Below are positions 45,670-55,989 of a stretch of DNA of 64,000 nucleotides, piece by piece. The notes under the pieces are model-generated. The model searched no databases and had not been told where the DNA came from. It saw only the letters and a list, made by a program, of their open reading frames with translations. The stretch comes from Adiantum capillus-veneris (lineage: Eukaryota > Streptophyta > Polypodiopsida > Polypodiales > Pteridaceae), in contig CM043952.1 in assembly GCA_014529385.2 (NCBI GenBank), positions 69,511,370 to 69,575,369 of the forward strand, written 5' to 3'. Made by a program: the position numbers and the translations under genes. Numbering within the stretch: the first letter of the stretch is position 1; every line of letters starts with the position of its first letter.

Positions 45670-46693
45670 TCATGTACCATCATAGAGCATCTTTTCCAAA
45701 GAGAGTGCTTCAGAGTCCTTGACGAAATCTTCATTGTTTGGCCCCTCAAAATTTTGGTTGGAGTTACACTCATGCTTCATGTAACAATACTTACCTGAGA
45801 CAGCGGCCTTTGGACAGATCTTTGGTAGATCCTTTGGTAGAAGGCGACTCAAATAGGGCTTCAAGCGATACACGTTTACCTTCCCGGAGTTCTCTTTACC
45901 ATTCAAGCCCATAAGCTGATAGTAACTAGAATTGAAAGCCTTCTTGACTATGTATGGCCCTTGCCATCTAGTTTCAAACTTGGCATCAAAACGATTGTCA
46001 AGTCTATTTTCATACCTTAGCACGAGCTCTCCTTCCTTGATGCCTTTGTCCTTTAGTTTCTTGTCGTGCGTTTCTTTCGCTTGTGTGGCTTTCCTCTTGT
46101 AGCACTCATATGCTGCTTCTCTTTTCCACTCAAGCTCCACTAACATAAGAAGTCGATCCATCCATACCTCTTGATCATCGTGTGCTCCTTTGCCATGAAG
46201 TCGCATTGTTGGAATGTTGAGCTCGATAGGCTGCAAAGCCTCTTGACCATAGACCAAGTGAAATGGTGCGAACTCCGTGGCTTCCCTATATGTGGTTCGA
46301 TACGCCCCCAAGGCACCATCCAAGAAGTCATCCCACAACTTTGTCTTGTTTTTCACCAATCTTTCTAATGATGCCTGCAATGACACCATTAGCTTTTTCT
46401 ACCAAACCATTTGATTAGGGATAGTAGGGTGTACTGTGACGATGTAGAATGCGAAGTTCTTCACAGACTTCTGTGATCAATCCCTTTCTAAACCCTGGAC
46501 CAATATCAGAAACAATCTCCAAAGGTGTGCCAAATCTACAACAAATGTGAGTGTAGACGAATTTGCTCACTGTCCTCTCATTTACCTTTGCCACACTTTG
46601 TGCTTCCACCCACCTAGTCATATAGTCTATAGCCACTAGAATGTAGAGTTTACCGTTTTTTGTCCTAGGCAGAGGACCCATAGCATCAATGCC
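45670..46693 (-). pseudogene. Gypsy 2 integrase core and C-terminus
   Basis: Continues the pol frame after a TGA near 46683 that replaces the Trp of FEKWGID. The core contains AIDYMTRWVEAQS and VSDIGPGF, where Gypsy 1 has SDNGPGF. A TAA near 46413 replaces a Gln before SNGLVEKAN. A frameshift near 46385 leads into 46389-45670, which carries the intact C-terminal region (TRWQGPYIVKKAF ... SLEKMLYDGT). Two nonsense changes and one shift in an otherwise well-kept domain fit recent decay. Confidence 0.88.
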
Positions 46694-48778
46694 TCACTTT
46701 TCAAAGGGTCCATTTGCAAGCACGATTTGCCTTGGACCATAAATCAATCTTCTATTCCTATTTACCTGACAATTGTGACAACTTTTACACCAATGTTGGA
46801 CATCCACATGTAGACTTGGCCAAACATACCCCGCAAGCAAAATCTTCTTCACAGTTAATTCTTGGGAAAAATGACCACCACATGCCTCTTCATGCAAACC
46901 TTTTAGAATGACTGGAATTTCCGCGATAGTTGGTACTCTTTTGCACACTTTATCCTTCCCTCTTTGATAGAGGGAGCCTTCTAGGAAGAGATACATGCTT
47001 GCCTTCTTCATGAGTCTCCTCTTCTGAGATTTTGTGAAGTCTGGTGGAAACTCACCCTCCAAAATGTAGCCAATGATGGGAGCCAATGAATCCAATCCCT
47101 GGTACCTCGGTTGCTTCACAGCAGCCGCTACCATGATGACCTGTACTTCTTTCTTTACACATGCAACGGCTTGTTGTGCAAGTAAATCAACATCTTCATT
47201 TTGTTTCCTAGGAATATGATATAATTGCACCTCCTCAAATTGATTAAATAGCCTACGGATGGTATGAACTTTGGCCCTTAGTCTTTCATTTTTGCATGCC
47301 CAAATGCCTAAAATCTGCTTCACAATGAGAAGTGCATCCCCTTTTACCATGAGACGTTGTATACCATGGCCAATGCATATTTTTAAACCATGAAGTAGTG
47401 TGTCATATTCTGCTTCATTGTTGCTAGCTGAACTTGGTAGATTGAACTTCTCTTTCATGACCACCTCTCCACTTGGGTTGAGCAACACTAGCCCTCCCCC
47501 TGCTTTTCCTGTGGCTCGACGAAAAGCTCCATCAAAGAACAAGGTAAAAGCATTAAGAATACTTTTTGGTGGTGGCAATGGTAGGGTATTTACTTCAGGC
47601 ACCTTAATCTCCTTTTCATGCACCCTATAAGTGAGAATCCCTGCCAATTGTGCACACACACTATCTTCTACCTTGAAAGAGTATTGAAACTCTTGCAACT
47701 CCATAATCCACTTTGAGATCCTAGTACTAAGATTCATTTGAGATGACACCCAAGGGAACAAATTCTCTGCGGTGAGGATTACAAAAGGTTTTGGGAGCAA
47801 GTAGGATCTAAACTTCCTTATCGCAAACATGAGAGAAAGCATCATGAGTTCTGCCTTCGTGTAGCCTCTCTCTAAAGCATTCATGACCCTACTAGCAAAG
47901 TAGATGGGCCGCATCCTAGTACTATAGGGATCTTGTTGTAACAAAATTGCACCAATTGTTTCTTTCCCAACACTAGAGCTAACAAAGAATGTGTACTCCC
48001 AAAAAGGAGGCATGAGTGTTGGTAGCTCTGACAAAATGGCTTTAATGTTACAAAAGTACTCTTCAAGCTCATCAGACCATGCAAATTCTACTTGTTGTGT
48101 CAACTTTTGCAAAGGGTGAAGTAACTCCGAGGCTAAGTGAATGAAGCGTGACATATACTTCACCTTTTGAATGAATGAGATGACCTCCTTAAGACTCTTG
48201 GATGATGGTAGCTCAATAAGAGCCTTTGCCTTTGAAGGATCCACTTCAATGCCTTTGTAAGAAACTTTATGACCAAGAAAGATTACTTCATCCTCACCTA
48301 TATGGCACTTGTCGGGGTTGAGTTGACCTCCCATGTCGTAGAGCTTCTTTAAACCTTCTTCTACCCTTTGTAGATGCAATGATTTTGAGCTATAAATACA
48401 GAAATCATCAATGAACACCCTAATTGACTTTCCAAAGAATGCTTGAAACACCATATTCATGAAACGTTGGAATATTGCAGGAGCATTTGTCAGACCAAAT
48501 GGCATGACTCTAAAAGCATAACAACCCCAAGGAGTGATAAAGTTTGTTTTCAATTGATCCTTCAATGCAATCCCTATTTGAAAGTAACCTGAGTAACCAT
48601 CGCACACAGTGTACTTCTCATGACGAGCTACCTCATTTAGTATCTCATCTTGGAATGGGAGGGGAAAGTGATCTCTCTTTGTTGCCTCATTGAGGGGATG
48701 GTAATCCACACACACCCTCCACTTGCCATTTTTCTTAGGAGTGACAACAACAGGAGAGACCCACTCTGAATTCTCCAC
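46694..48778 (-). CDS. Gypsy 2 pol: RT, dead RNase H, second RNase H, integrase zinc domain
   Basis: 694 open codons. The frame extends upstream; M at 48778 is internal. Domains by residue: RT about 1-200, with RVCVDYHPLNEATKRD and FIDDFCIYS (about 127-135). RT-linked RNase H about 270-400: FFVSSSVGKETIGAIL lacks the first Asp, and ILTAENLF stands where TDHKAL is usual. Second RNase H about 430-560: FFDGAFRRATG, SNNEAEYDTLL, VKGDALLIV and RKQNEDVDLLAQQ, a complete DEDD set. Integrase HHCC about 640-690: HEEACGGHF ... CKSCHNCQ. The dead-plus-live RNase H pair is characteristic of Tat elements. It acts in cytoplasmic particles during cDNA synthesis. Confidence 0.92.
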   Translation of the reverse strand: MENSEWVSPVVVTPKKNGKWRVCVDYHPLNEATKRDHFPLPFQDEILNEVARHEKYTVCDGYSGYFQIGIALKDQLKTNFITPWGCYAFRVMPFGLTNAPAIFQRFMNMVFQAFFGKSIRVFIDDFCIYSSKSLHLQRVEEGLKKLYDMGGQLNPDKCHIGEDEVIFLGHKVSYKGIEVDPSKAKALIELPSSKSLKEVISFIQKVKYMSRFIHLASELLHPLQKLTQQVEFAWSDELEEYFCNIKAILSELPTLMPPFWEYTFFVSSSVGKETIGAILLQQDPYSTRMRPIYFASRVMNALERGYTKAELMMLSLMFAIRKFRSYLLPKPFVILTAENLFPWVSSQMNLSTRISKWIMELQEFQYSFKVEDSVCAQLAGILTYRVHEKEIKVPEVNTLPLPPPKSILNAFTLFFDGAFRRATGKAGGGLVLLNPSGEVVMKEKFNLPSSASNNEAEYDTLLHGLKICIGHGIQRLMVKGDALLIVKQILGIWACKNERLRAKVHTIRRLFNQFEEVQLYHIPRKQNEDVDLLAQQAVACVKKEVQVIMVAAAVKQPRYQGLDSLAPIIGYILEGEFPPDFTKSQKRRLMKKASMYLFLEGSLYQRGKDKVCKRVPTIAEIPVILKGLHEEACGGHFSQELTVKKILLAGYVWPSLHVDVQHWCKSCHNCQVNRNRRLIYGPRQIVLANGPFEK

Positions 48779-49660
48779 TGGATAAATGAAACCCGCTGCT
48801 AGAAGCTTTCTTACCTCCTTGAGTAGAGCCTATTACTTTCTAACTCCTAGCCTTTGTAGCTTCTGAGCTTTAGGTGTGGCCTCATGCTTTAACTCAATCT
48901 TGTGTTGAACAACATCTACCCCACGCACGTCGGTGTAGTCTTTAGCAAAAATCCTAGGAAACTTCCTTAGCACACATTTGAACTCCTCTCTTTCATCCTT
49001 TGTAAGTGTTGTTGATAGCATACCTTCCAGCATCCCTTCATCTTGAACACCTTCGTTCTCTTGAGAACCTACCTCCTCCAAGCCTTGACAAGAGGTCTCT
49101 TGGTTGCTTGGCTTAAACCTTACCCCCATGACTTTGATGGAAGACTCCTCTTCAGTAATGCTGCCGCTACTTTCTTCTTCTGAAGTGCTATCGGTCCAAC
49201 CTTCTTCCGTCTCACTTTGAGATGATTCTTCATGGAGCTCCTCTTGGCGTTGCTCCTTCATGTCAAAGACAGCCTTCTTATGATTGTCATTCCTGCAAAT
49301 TAATTTCCCACTCTCCCAATCCTGCAAAGCTCGCATTTTCATTAGCCATGGTCTTCCTAGGATAAATGGATAACCACTTCCCTTGGTCGACATAACATAA
49401 AAATCCACCGCTTTCTTAATGCCAAAGGCCTCTACAAAGACATTTTTACAAATGCCTACACACCTAGCCTTGCTATTGTTTGCCATCTTGACTTTAATTT
49501 CAGGTGTCTCATGGATGTGCATGCCTAGTCTTTGCATGATTCCCTCTGTCATGATGCAAATTTGTGCACCCCCATCCACTAGACCTTTCCTAACCAATCT
49601 TCCTTTGATGTAATAGTCTACACCGGTGTAATGTCCTCATTCATTTCAGCTTGTGCAATT
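48779..49660 (-). pseudogene. Gypsy 2 aspartic protease and linker
   Basis: In frame with pol: 48833-49597 is open, with a stop at 48833 before the RT start. The active site is LVDGGAQICIM near 49560-49590. The fold continues with FILGRPWLMKM, then an acidic linker (SETEEGWTDSTSEEE). A frameshift near 49605-49618 separates it from the gag frame (DITPV then YIKG), whereas Gypsy 1 has one frame here. The undamaged family member probably encoded a single Gag-Pro-Pol. Confidence 0.83.
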
Positions 49661-50949
49661 TTTACAACAGGCACACTCTCTTTTACATTTCTCCTAGTGC
49701 TAACTTCCCTTGTTAAATCCCTCCTAACTTGTGGACATAATGCAAGAAATTGAGGCCATGAAATATCAGGACCCTTACCTCTCATGTCTTCCAACAAGTT
49801 GTACGGAGCCATACCATGTCCAAGAGGGAAGTCTTGGAGGTTGATACGACGTCGAGTCCTCTTGGTTTCCTTGGTCTCCTTTGCCTTTTTGCCTTGTCCA
49901 TGGTCACTCTATGATGTGACTCCTTCTTTCTCTTTACCTTTCCCTCGGCCACGCTTAATGCCATTGGCTTCCATGTCAACCGCATTTGAATTTGTCACCT
50001 CTACCACATGCACATTTGGATCTCGCAAAGGTGGAACTCCTTCTACCCCTTGTGGAGGTGGTCTTGGTCCATTTGGCCTTTGTAGAAGCCTTGGTTGTTG
50101 ACCAGCTCCTTCTCCTGAATTCATCACTGGGTAAATGAAGTTAGGTCTCCCTGGCTCTCCACGGGGCCAAGGACAATTATACATCCCATGTCCAGACTCT
50201 CCGCAATTCCAACATTGCAAGACTCTCCTAGTTCGTGGCTCTCTCTCTTCTGACTTCTTTGCTTGTCCCTTTGGACCTACAGCTTGTGCAAGGTGAATTG
50301 ACAGGCTGCTTAAAGATTCATTTAACTTCTCAATCACTTCAGCCGTTACCTCAGGAAGCTCCCTAGATGTTGATGCTTGTGACTTACCTTGGGGTCTAAG
50401 ACCTTCTATTGGAACCTCTCCCCTTAAGCACTTGAGTTTCCTATACTTCTCAGCAGCCCTAGTTTCTGCTGCATCAAAAGTAGTAGGTGCACCCGCCTCA
50501 ACTTTTACCTTAAGGTCAGGAAAGAGTCCGCCTATGAACCTCTCCTTCTTTAAAAATTCTGCACCATCACCAGGGTTAGCAACATTTCGTATCCATAGAG
50601 CCCAAAGACGTAGAAACTCTTGCTTGTACAAGTAGTAGTCATCTAAGTCTTTTTGCTTATGAGAAACAATGTCTTGCCATAGTTTTTGAGTGTTTTGGGG
50701 ATCAAAGAAGTATCTCTTAAAACGATTCAAAACTTCTGTGTAATTCCCCTTAACTTCCTCAGGCAAAGAGTCAAACCAAGTACTAGCATCTTTCCTAAGG
50801 ACCACCTCAAACATTTCTACACGTTCTTGATCAGTTACTATCCTCTTGATACGGCAAGACATCTTGAAATTTGCTAAAAATAATTCTGCATCCTCTCCAG
50901 GCTCTCCAAAGAAAAGAGGATATCCAGACATTTGGCGTTGGCTCTCCAT
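49618..50949 (-). CDS. Gypsy 2 gag
   Basis: ATG 50949 opens 346 codons to 49909. After one stop the same frame continues to 49618 (linker with APYNLLEDMRGKGPD). The start MESQRQMSGYPLFFGEPGED is the first ATG after leader ORF-d, 49 bp downstream of its stop. The gag core is at about residues 40-130 (WFDSLPEEVKGNY, QDIVSHKQKDLDDYYLYKQE). CWNCGESGHGMYNC (CCHC) is at about 245-258, followed by a Pro/Arg-rich tail. It packages element RNA in particles. It is better preserved than Gypsy 1 gag. Confidence 0.9.
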
Positions 50950-50998
50950 TATTATGAAAGATTACAACACGAGTTACAATAAGGGATACAATAGAGAT

Positions 50999-51457
50999 TT
51001 AGAACCACTCGCCTGCAAATGAAGAAGTAAGAAAATACCACTCTAGGTTTTCTTGTTCAGCTATCCAAGTTTCAATGAGGTCTCGATTTGTTTGATCAAA
51101 ACAAAAAGGTAGACTATTGATGAGCTCTAAGAAGGGTTGAAATTCTTCAAAGCTAAGGCGATAAACAGAAATCTCTAGAACTGCATTTTCTAGATCCAAA
51201 AGAGCAACCACGTCCCAAGTGATAAATTGCACTTGCTCTACAATTCCCAATGCACAAGCGGTTTGTATAAAAACTAGATCTTCATGCTTGTCGAAGGCCG
51301 TGAGAAAGTAGCAATTGACTAGGAGCTCCTTTCCTTCGAGTTCCACACAGTCGGAGTGAGGCAAGCTTCTCACAATTTCATAAAGAACATCCTCATCATG
51401 TCCAATCAAGTTTGCAAGATTTAAAGACTCCACTTGTGCTACAAAATTCCTGGACAA
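50999..51457 (-). CDS. Gypsy 2 leader ORF-d (152 aa), family unknown
   Basis: An intact 152-codon frame. It is acidic, with landmarks VLYEIVRSLPH, HEDLVFIQTACALGIVEQVQF, RLSFEEFQPFLELINSLPF and a C-terminal Trp/Phe-rich end. The preceding ORF-c has the same succession (VVRRLPH, KEDLAFIQLVCALRLVNRVKF, RLTFGEFFPHLRLINSLPF), so the two are tandem paralogues, about one-third identical by eye. It starts 46 bp after ORF-c ends and stops 49 bp before gag. The pattern looks like a mostly helical domain with a repeated LPH..EDL.FIQ..CAL core. No enzyme motif, signal peptide or nucleic-acid-binding motif is seen. Absent from Gypsy element 1. Confidence 0.7.
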   Translation of the reverse strand: MSRNFVAQVESLNLANLIGHDEDVLYEIVRSLPHSDCVELEGKELLVNCYFLTAFDKHEDLVFIQTACALGIVEQVQFITWDVVALLDLENAVLEISVYRLSFEEFQPFLELINSLPFCFDQTNRDLIETWIAEQENLEWYFLTSSFAGEWF

Positions 51458-51503
51458 AAACTCCTTAGGATTATGGTTAAATCATTCAAAAGCATAAAGA
51501 GAT

Positions 51504-52058
51504 TTACAATGTCTCTATGAACAAAGTGTCATAGAAAGTAGAGAAGGATGAGAATTTATACAAATTTGCAATCTTCTCTATGCTCTCTTTATTAAGACAA
51601 GCTCTGAATAGCTCCCTATCTCCTTTGTTGAAAGCGAAAGGAAGACTATTAATAAGACGCAAATGAGGGAAAAATTCACCAAATGTGAGTCTATGAAGCA
51701 TTAACTCTGGCCGCAAGTTTCCTGAAGAGTCTTCCTCAATGGTGAAATGCACTTGCCAAATGCCAAATTTCACTCTATTTACCAATCTTAGGGCACACAC
51801 TAGTTGGATGAATGCGAGGTCTTCCTTAGTGCCCAACAACAAGAGGAAAATGGAATCCACGCGTAGGACCTTCCGTCTTAACTTCACCACCCTCTTGTTA
51901 TGAGGGAGACGCCTTACTACTTGCTCCTGCAACTCAATTGGTAATAGAGCTAGATCTCTAAGGATTGAACTTTCACTGCACACACATTCCCAGTTAGAAC
52001 AAATGATCGTTTTTTTGTTTCTTGTAACAACTTGGACAAAGAAAAAACAAACATACAC
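51504..52058 (-). CDS. Gypsy 2 leader ORF-c (184 aa), paralogue of ORF-d
   Basis: Intact. The first about 35 residues (MYVCFFFVQVV...) may not be translated, since a better start of homology is near LLPIELQEQVVRRLPH. The homologous core to ORF-d runs from there to about residue 165. It is more basic than ORF-d (RVVKLRRKVLRVD), and the pair may have complementary charges. It lies 26 bp after ORF-b. The preservation of ORF-c and ORF-d as open frames in an element whose pol already has stops suggests selection until recently. Role unknown. I considered an F-box-like or LRR fold because of the LPxE/LPH starts, but there is no firm match. Confidence 0.68.
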   Translation of the reverse strand: MYVCFFFVQVVTRNKKTIICSNWECVCSESSILRDLALLPIELQEQVVRRLPHNKRVVKLRRKVLRVDSIFLLLLGTKEDLAFIQLVCALRLVNRVKFGIWQVHFTIEEDSSGNLRPELMLHRLTFGEFFPHLRLINSLPFAFNKGDRELFRACLNKESIEKIANLYKFSSFSTFYDTLFIETL

Positions 52059-52084
52059 ACTATTTTGCCACGCTGCACTTCATT

Positions 52085-52303
52085 TTAAAATAAAATGAAC
52101 ACATGTACATCAAAAGAAGTGTGGTAGTTGATGAGAGGTAGAATGACAGGGTTTGGTGATGCAAGAGTTTCTCCTACTCTTTGGGCACCAAACATGAACA
52201 CCATTCGTTGTTGAAAATGGATCTTTCTACTAATTGCAACGTTTATTCTAATGTGTGGAGTAAAATGAAAGGGAAAAACCTCTATTCCTGGGCCATTATC
52301 CAT
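52085..52303 (-). CDS. Gypsy 2 leader ORF-b (72 aa)
   Basis: Starts MDNGPGIEVFPFHF and ends NYHTSFDVHVFILF. Orthologous to 12458-12676 in Gypsy 1, with about ten differences by eye, mostly conservative. Paralogous to ORF-a over 56 gap-free positions, about 22 of them identical. Spacing to ORF-a is 21 bp, the same as in Gypsy 1. Function unknown. Confidence 0.65.
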   Translation of the reverse strand: MDNGPGIEVFPFHFTPHIRINVAISRKIHFQQRMVFMFGAQRVGETLASPNPVILPLINYHTSFDVHVFILF

Positions 52304-52324
52304 GGCCTATGCATGTCCTAATGC

Positions 52325-52537
52325 TTAAAATAACACAAAAATATAGACTTCCAAGCTAATATCGTACCTAATGAGAGGCAAAATAAAAGGATTTACCGAA
52401 GTGTTTATCTCGGCTAACCTAAGAGGACCTAAAATCCTACGAATTACCCGTTGAAATTGCAACTTAGTACTAACAATTATGTGTATCTTTTGCCTTGCAA
52501 TGGGAATGAAAGGATCATACAAACTATTGTGATTCAT
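52325..52537 (-). CDS. Gypsy 2 leader ORF-a (70 aa)
   Basis: The first ORF after the primer site, about 80 bp from the LTR end. Starts MNHNSLYDPFIPIARQ. Orthologous to 12224-12436. Shared with ORF-b: K..FQ, G..R..E, S.NP.ILPLI.Y..S..V..F.LF. The conserved ILPLI and hydrophobic end could form a beta-rich or membrane-contacting segment, but there is no clear transmembrane helix. Confidence 0.65.
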   Translation of the reverse strand: MNHNSLYDPFIPIARQKIHIIVSTKLQFQRVIRRILGPLRLAEINTSVNPFILPLIRYDISLEVYIFVLF

Positions 52538-52599
52538 GCAAACTACTTGACTATGCTAAAAGTTGATCCTACACAAAAACATACACGAGTTGTTTTCCT

Positions 52600-52616
52600 C
52601 ACTGGGGGCACCAATT
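52600..52616 (-). other. Gypsy 2 primer-binding site
   Basis: The minus strand reads AAATTGGTGCCCCCAGT directly after the 5' LTR, matching the Gypsy 1 site core. Confidence 0.65.
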
Positions 52617-52878
52617 TGAAGCGGTCCGGGGCGGGCAACAAGAAGAGAAACCTCTAGACACCCTTCAAGGCTCCCGTGCTGCTCAATGGGGCTGGGGCAC
52701 AACACAACACAAACCAAAACAACAAACCCCCAGCCAAATCCCAACTACACAAGGGGCACCACCTAGTTTAAGGGCGAACTAGGACGCAAAAGAGGAGAAT
52801 CGTTAGAGCAACCCACAAACCAGCAAGGAATTTACACTAACCCTAACACCAATGGAACACTCTCACACACTAAAACAC

Positions 52879-52939
<61 letters not shown>

Positions 52940-55320
52940 TGCTCGGGCTGCTTTGAAGTGTATCGTTAATGATCAAGCAAACATAAATATATATATGTAA
53001 GAAAGAGAGAGAAGGGGGAAGGGGGTGCTTGTTGCACTAATGCCTTCTTACAAATCTGTCATGACCAATCAAAGTGAGATTAGTATTTGTTCAACATAGC
53101 CTGAGTAAATTACACCACAACACATCACAAGAAAAAAGCCACCCCAATCACTATATTAAGGCCAGGGGAGTCCTCTCCACCCTGTCGCCCTCTTACAGCA
53201 TGTGGGATTTATGGCTAAATTGATAACAATACCCGGAGACAAGCTATCAAGAACTTACATAAAACACCAAGACACTTACACATCATTATTGTCCATGACT
53301 TCACGTTGGAAGGGAGACAAGGTATCCATGCTTAGTCCAAATTCACCCTCCTTGATTCAGCAAATGTTGGGCTTACTCTAGTAGGAGAAATGATAGATTT
53401 CCTACTCTCAATTTAATGATCACTCTCTCTTACAATGGCATAGAGTTCCCTTGCTAATTACCCCTATACAACACATACATATGCCTAATTCCAATGAGAT
53501 TCCACTCAAGAGCTCCTTCTCAAGAGGTTGAGCTTGGCTTCTCAAGCTATAGCATAGTGCTCTTTCTTCTCTCCCTTTTTGTGCTAGCTACACCCTCCTT
53601 TTATAGCAATTTTGAAGGCTAGGGTTACTCCTCTAACCATGGTTGGGTTAGAGTTTCAGCAATTTATCTAATTTCTTTTGCTTGGAATTATCAAGAAGTT
53701 GGTGGGGAAAGAGAGAGGAGATAAATGGAGGTGATAGGACTTTTCATAGTGGGTTAGTGCTAGTAGAGTTAGTATTAATTTACAAATGGAATTGGATATT
53801 TACAATGGGAGTATCCATGTAGGATACAAATAAGGAAGAAAAACTCTTAAGAGGTAAGAAAAGGTGGATTTCTTACAAGGTTGATGCTCCAAGTGTCTTG
53901 AGTAGGGCCAATTTTGACGCTTGTTGACGGTCCACTAGCTTTGACGGTACATTTTTTCTCCACTCTTGACCTTCCTTGAGAGACAAGGTAATTGAAGCTG
54001 AGTAATCAACCACCATGATGCTGTCTTTTAAGAGAAGAGGCTGAATTTTGTGGTTTTTTTTATAGATATGGGTAATTTGGAGGAGGAAAAATGAGACTAG
54101 GTGGTCAATTTTGGAATGGAATTGTGTGTGGGAGGTATGAGTTCACCATGGTTTCTCTTATTCTTCAAGGTTGAGGAGAAGGTGAGTAGGGTACAGAGAG
54201 GAGTGGTGAGAGAGGTGGGGATGATGAGTGGAGAAGTGTGTGTGAAAGAGGAAAATGATAAAGTGGAAGAGAGAGTGTGGCTGCATAGCATGGGAAAACC
54301 GGGTTCCACTAATAAAATCATAGCTCACAGCTCGTAGCTCAAAAAATATGAAAAAAATTTGAGGCAAAAGTTCAGCTGACGAGCTACAACTTTTGTTTGT
54401 ATCACCTTTTCAAATTCGGAGAGCAAGTGAACTTTAAAAATTCAGCAAAACCGACCGTTTTTTTCCACTGCACAAGGTCCTTGTGGGGTCCTTCTTTGGA
54501 TGATTCTTTTGAATACCTCCACGAGTGAGCCCTCCATAGTGCATGCATGCATGCCACATACCCTTGACGTTATTTGGTAGGTCTATAATTGAAGATATTG
54601 TTGAGATCATGATATAAGTGAATAGTAGAACTAAGAAAATCAAATATTGAGGGGTCTAAAAAATATGTACATGTCAAATATAAATAATATAAGTGGAAAA
54701 AATATAAACGGGTCAAAAGAAATCTCTCTCATTATGAGGCTACCATAAAAAGATAAATATTTTTGGTGTTCTAATTTTTTAGAAAAAAACAAAAATAGAT
54801 GTAGGAAGGGAAAAATCACAATAGTGAAAAAATATACACATAAATAAAACTAGTTTTTTTGGATTTTTGTTGGGGTGGAGTTACACCAAATATAAGAGAA
54901 GCTTACATGAAAATATTTCTATATGGAATAAAGAGTATGAAAAATGGTAAGAAAAATTGTGGTAATGGTGAGGCAATGTACAGAGCATAAATAACACACA
55001 CCTAGGTAGAAATATTTAAATAAATACCAAAATAATTATGAAAAAATCATTTATTTAGGTCCTATATACAAAGAAATATTTACATATTCATGGGCCATAA
55101 TATACTTATATTTTTTATATTTTATATTTTTTTGGCTCAACTAGCCCAATGCCCAGCTAATTGAGGGTTTTTCATTTCAGTAAGGAGATATGGGAAAAGT
55201 CCCCTAACTCACACGCACCTATATACAATGAAAGGGTGAGGGTAACCACAGTGTTTAAGTGATTTGATAGGGGGGGATAACTCACTATGGCAATCACAGA
55301 GAGCCGAAAAACGTCTATCA
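52617..55320 (-). repeat. Gypsy 2 5' LTR
   Basis: 2,704 bp, nearly identical to 42956-45641. The main differences are a longer (GA)n run (about 52877-52935) and scattered point changes. The TATA-like CTATAAAAGG lies at 53597-53606 (minus) and would start element transcription. Confidence 0.93.
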
Positions 55321-55989
55321 GTAGTAACCATATTTAATCATAGACTACAAACTTGGCTAGATATTGAGTAGTTTCTATGGGTTTCTAGAGGTCATAATGC
55401 TAAACCCAGTTTTTTCATGTTTGCTGTATTTAGCACTTTATGATTGCCCCCAAGGTTCCAATTGTAAGAGATCCATTATCCTTTTGACATGCTCCATGGC
55501 TCCTTTTGAATCCAAAGGCCCAAAGGGAACTAAGAAAACACGTATATCTTTATTGAGCGTGACTATAGAAACTTTGATGATAGGTCCGTAGAATGGCAAA
55601 AATGTAACTTTTTTGTACCTTTTTTTTTTGCCCAAAAAAAAATTAGTGAGGTAAAAGCAACCATATGTTTTGGTCACCAACCCATTGAAGTTAACAGGGC
55701 ATTTTATCTCATGTCCTACAAAAATCCCCACTCTTATTTATATGCAATCAACTGTAAGAAATTGCTGTTTTGGGCAAAATGCACTGGTCCATCAACTTTG
55801 GAGGCTTGTAGTGACCAAGGGACGAGAAAAATTACAAGTTTCTCATTTTTTCCATATGTAGTAGTTATTGAACTATAAGCTCATGAAAGGATGTTTCAAA
55901 ATGAGTGGATCTAATATGGTTTTGGAATTTTTTCCCAAAACCCTGAAAGGACACTTTTATGTCCTGTTAGGTTACCATTCTAGTGTTAA
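55321..55989. mobile_element. Second TTAA element, right part
   Basis: After the duplicated GTAG it continues co-linear with 29645-30315. It ends with the inverted CACTAGAATGGTAAC terminus (55971-55985) and TTAA at 55986-55989. Together with 42281-42955 it makes a second full-length copy. Confidence 0.85.

Larger units (their letters stand above)
42956..55320 (-). mobile_element. Gypsy element 2, Tat-like, near-complete, with leader ORF cassette
   Basis: A 12.4-kb element on the minus strand. LTRs at 42956-45641 and 52617-55320 are very similar to each other, so the insertion is relatively young. Primer site near 52600-52616; polypurine tract at 45642-45658. The internal order (read downwards) is leader ORFs a, b, c, d, then gag, protease, RT, RNase H, second RNase H, integrase. 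Flanks share GTAG (42952-42955 and 55321-55324). The insertion splits a TTAA element. Only a few inactivating changes are visible: frameshifts near 49610 and 46385, and stops near 46683 and 46413. Confidence 0.94.
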
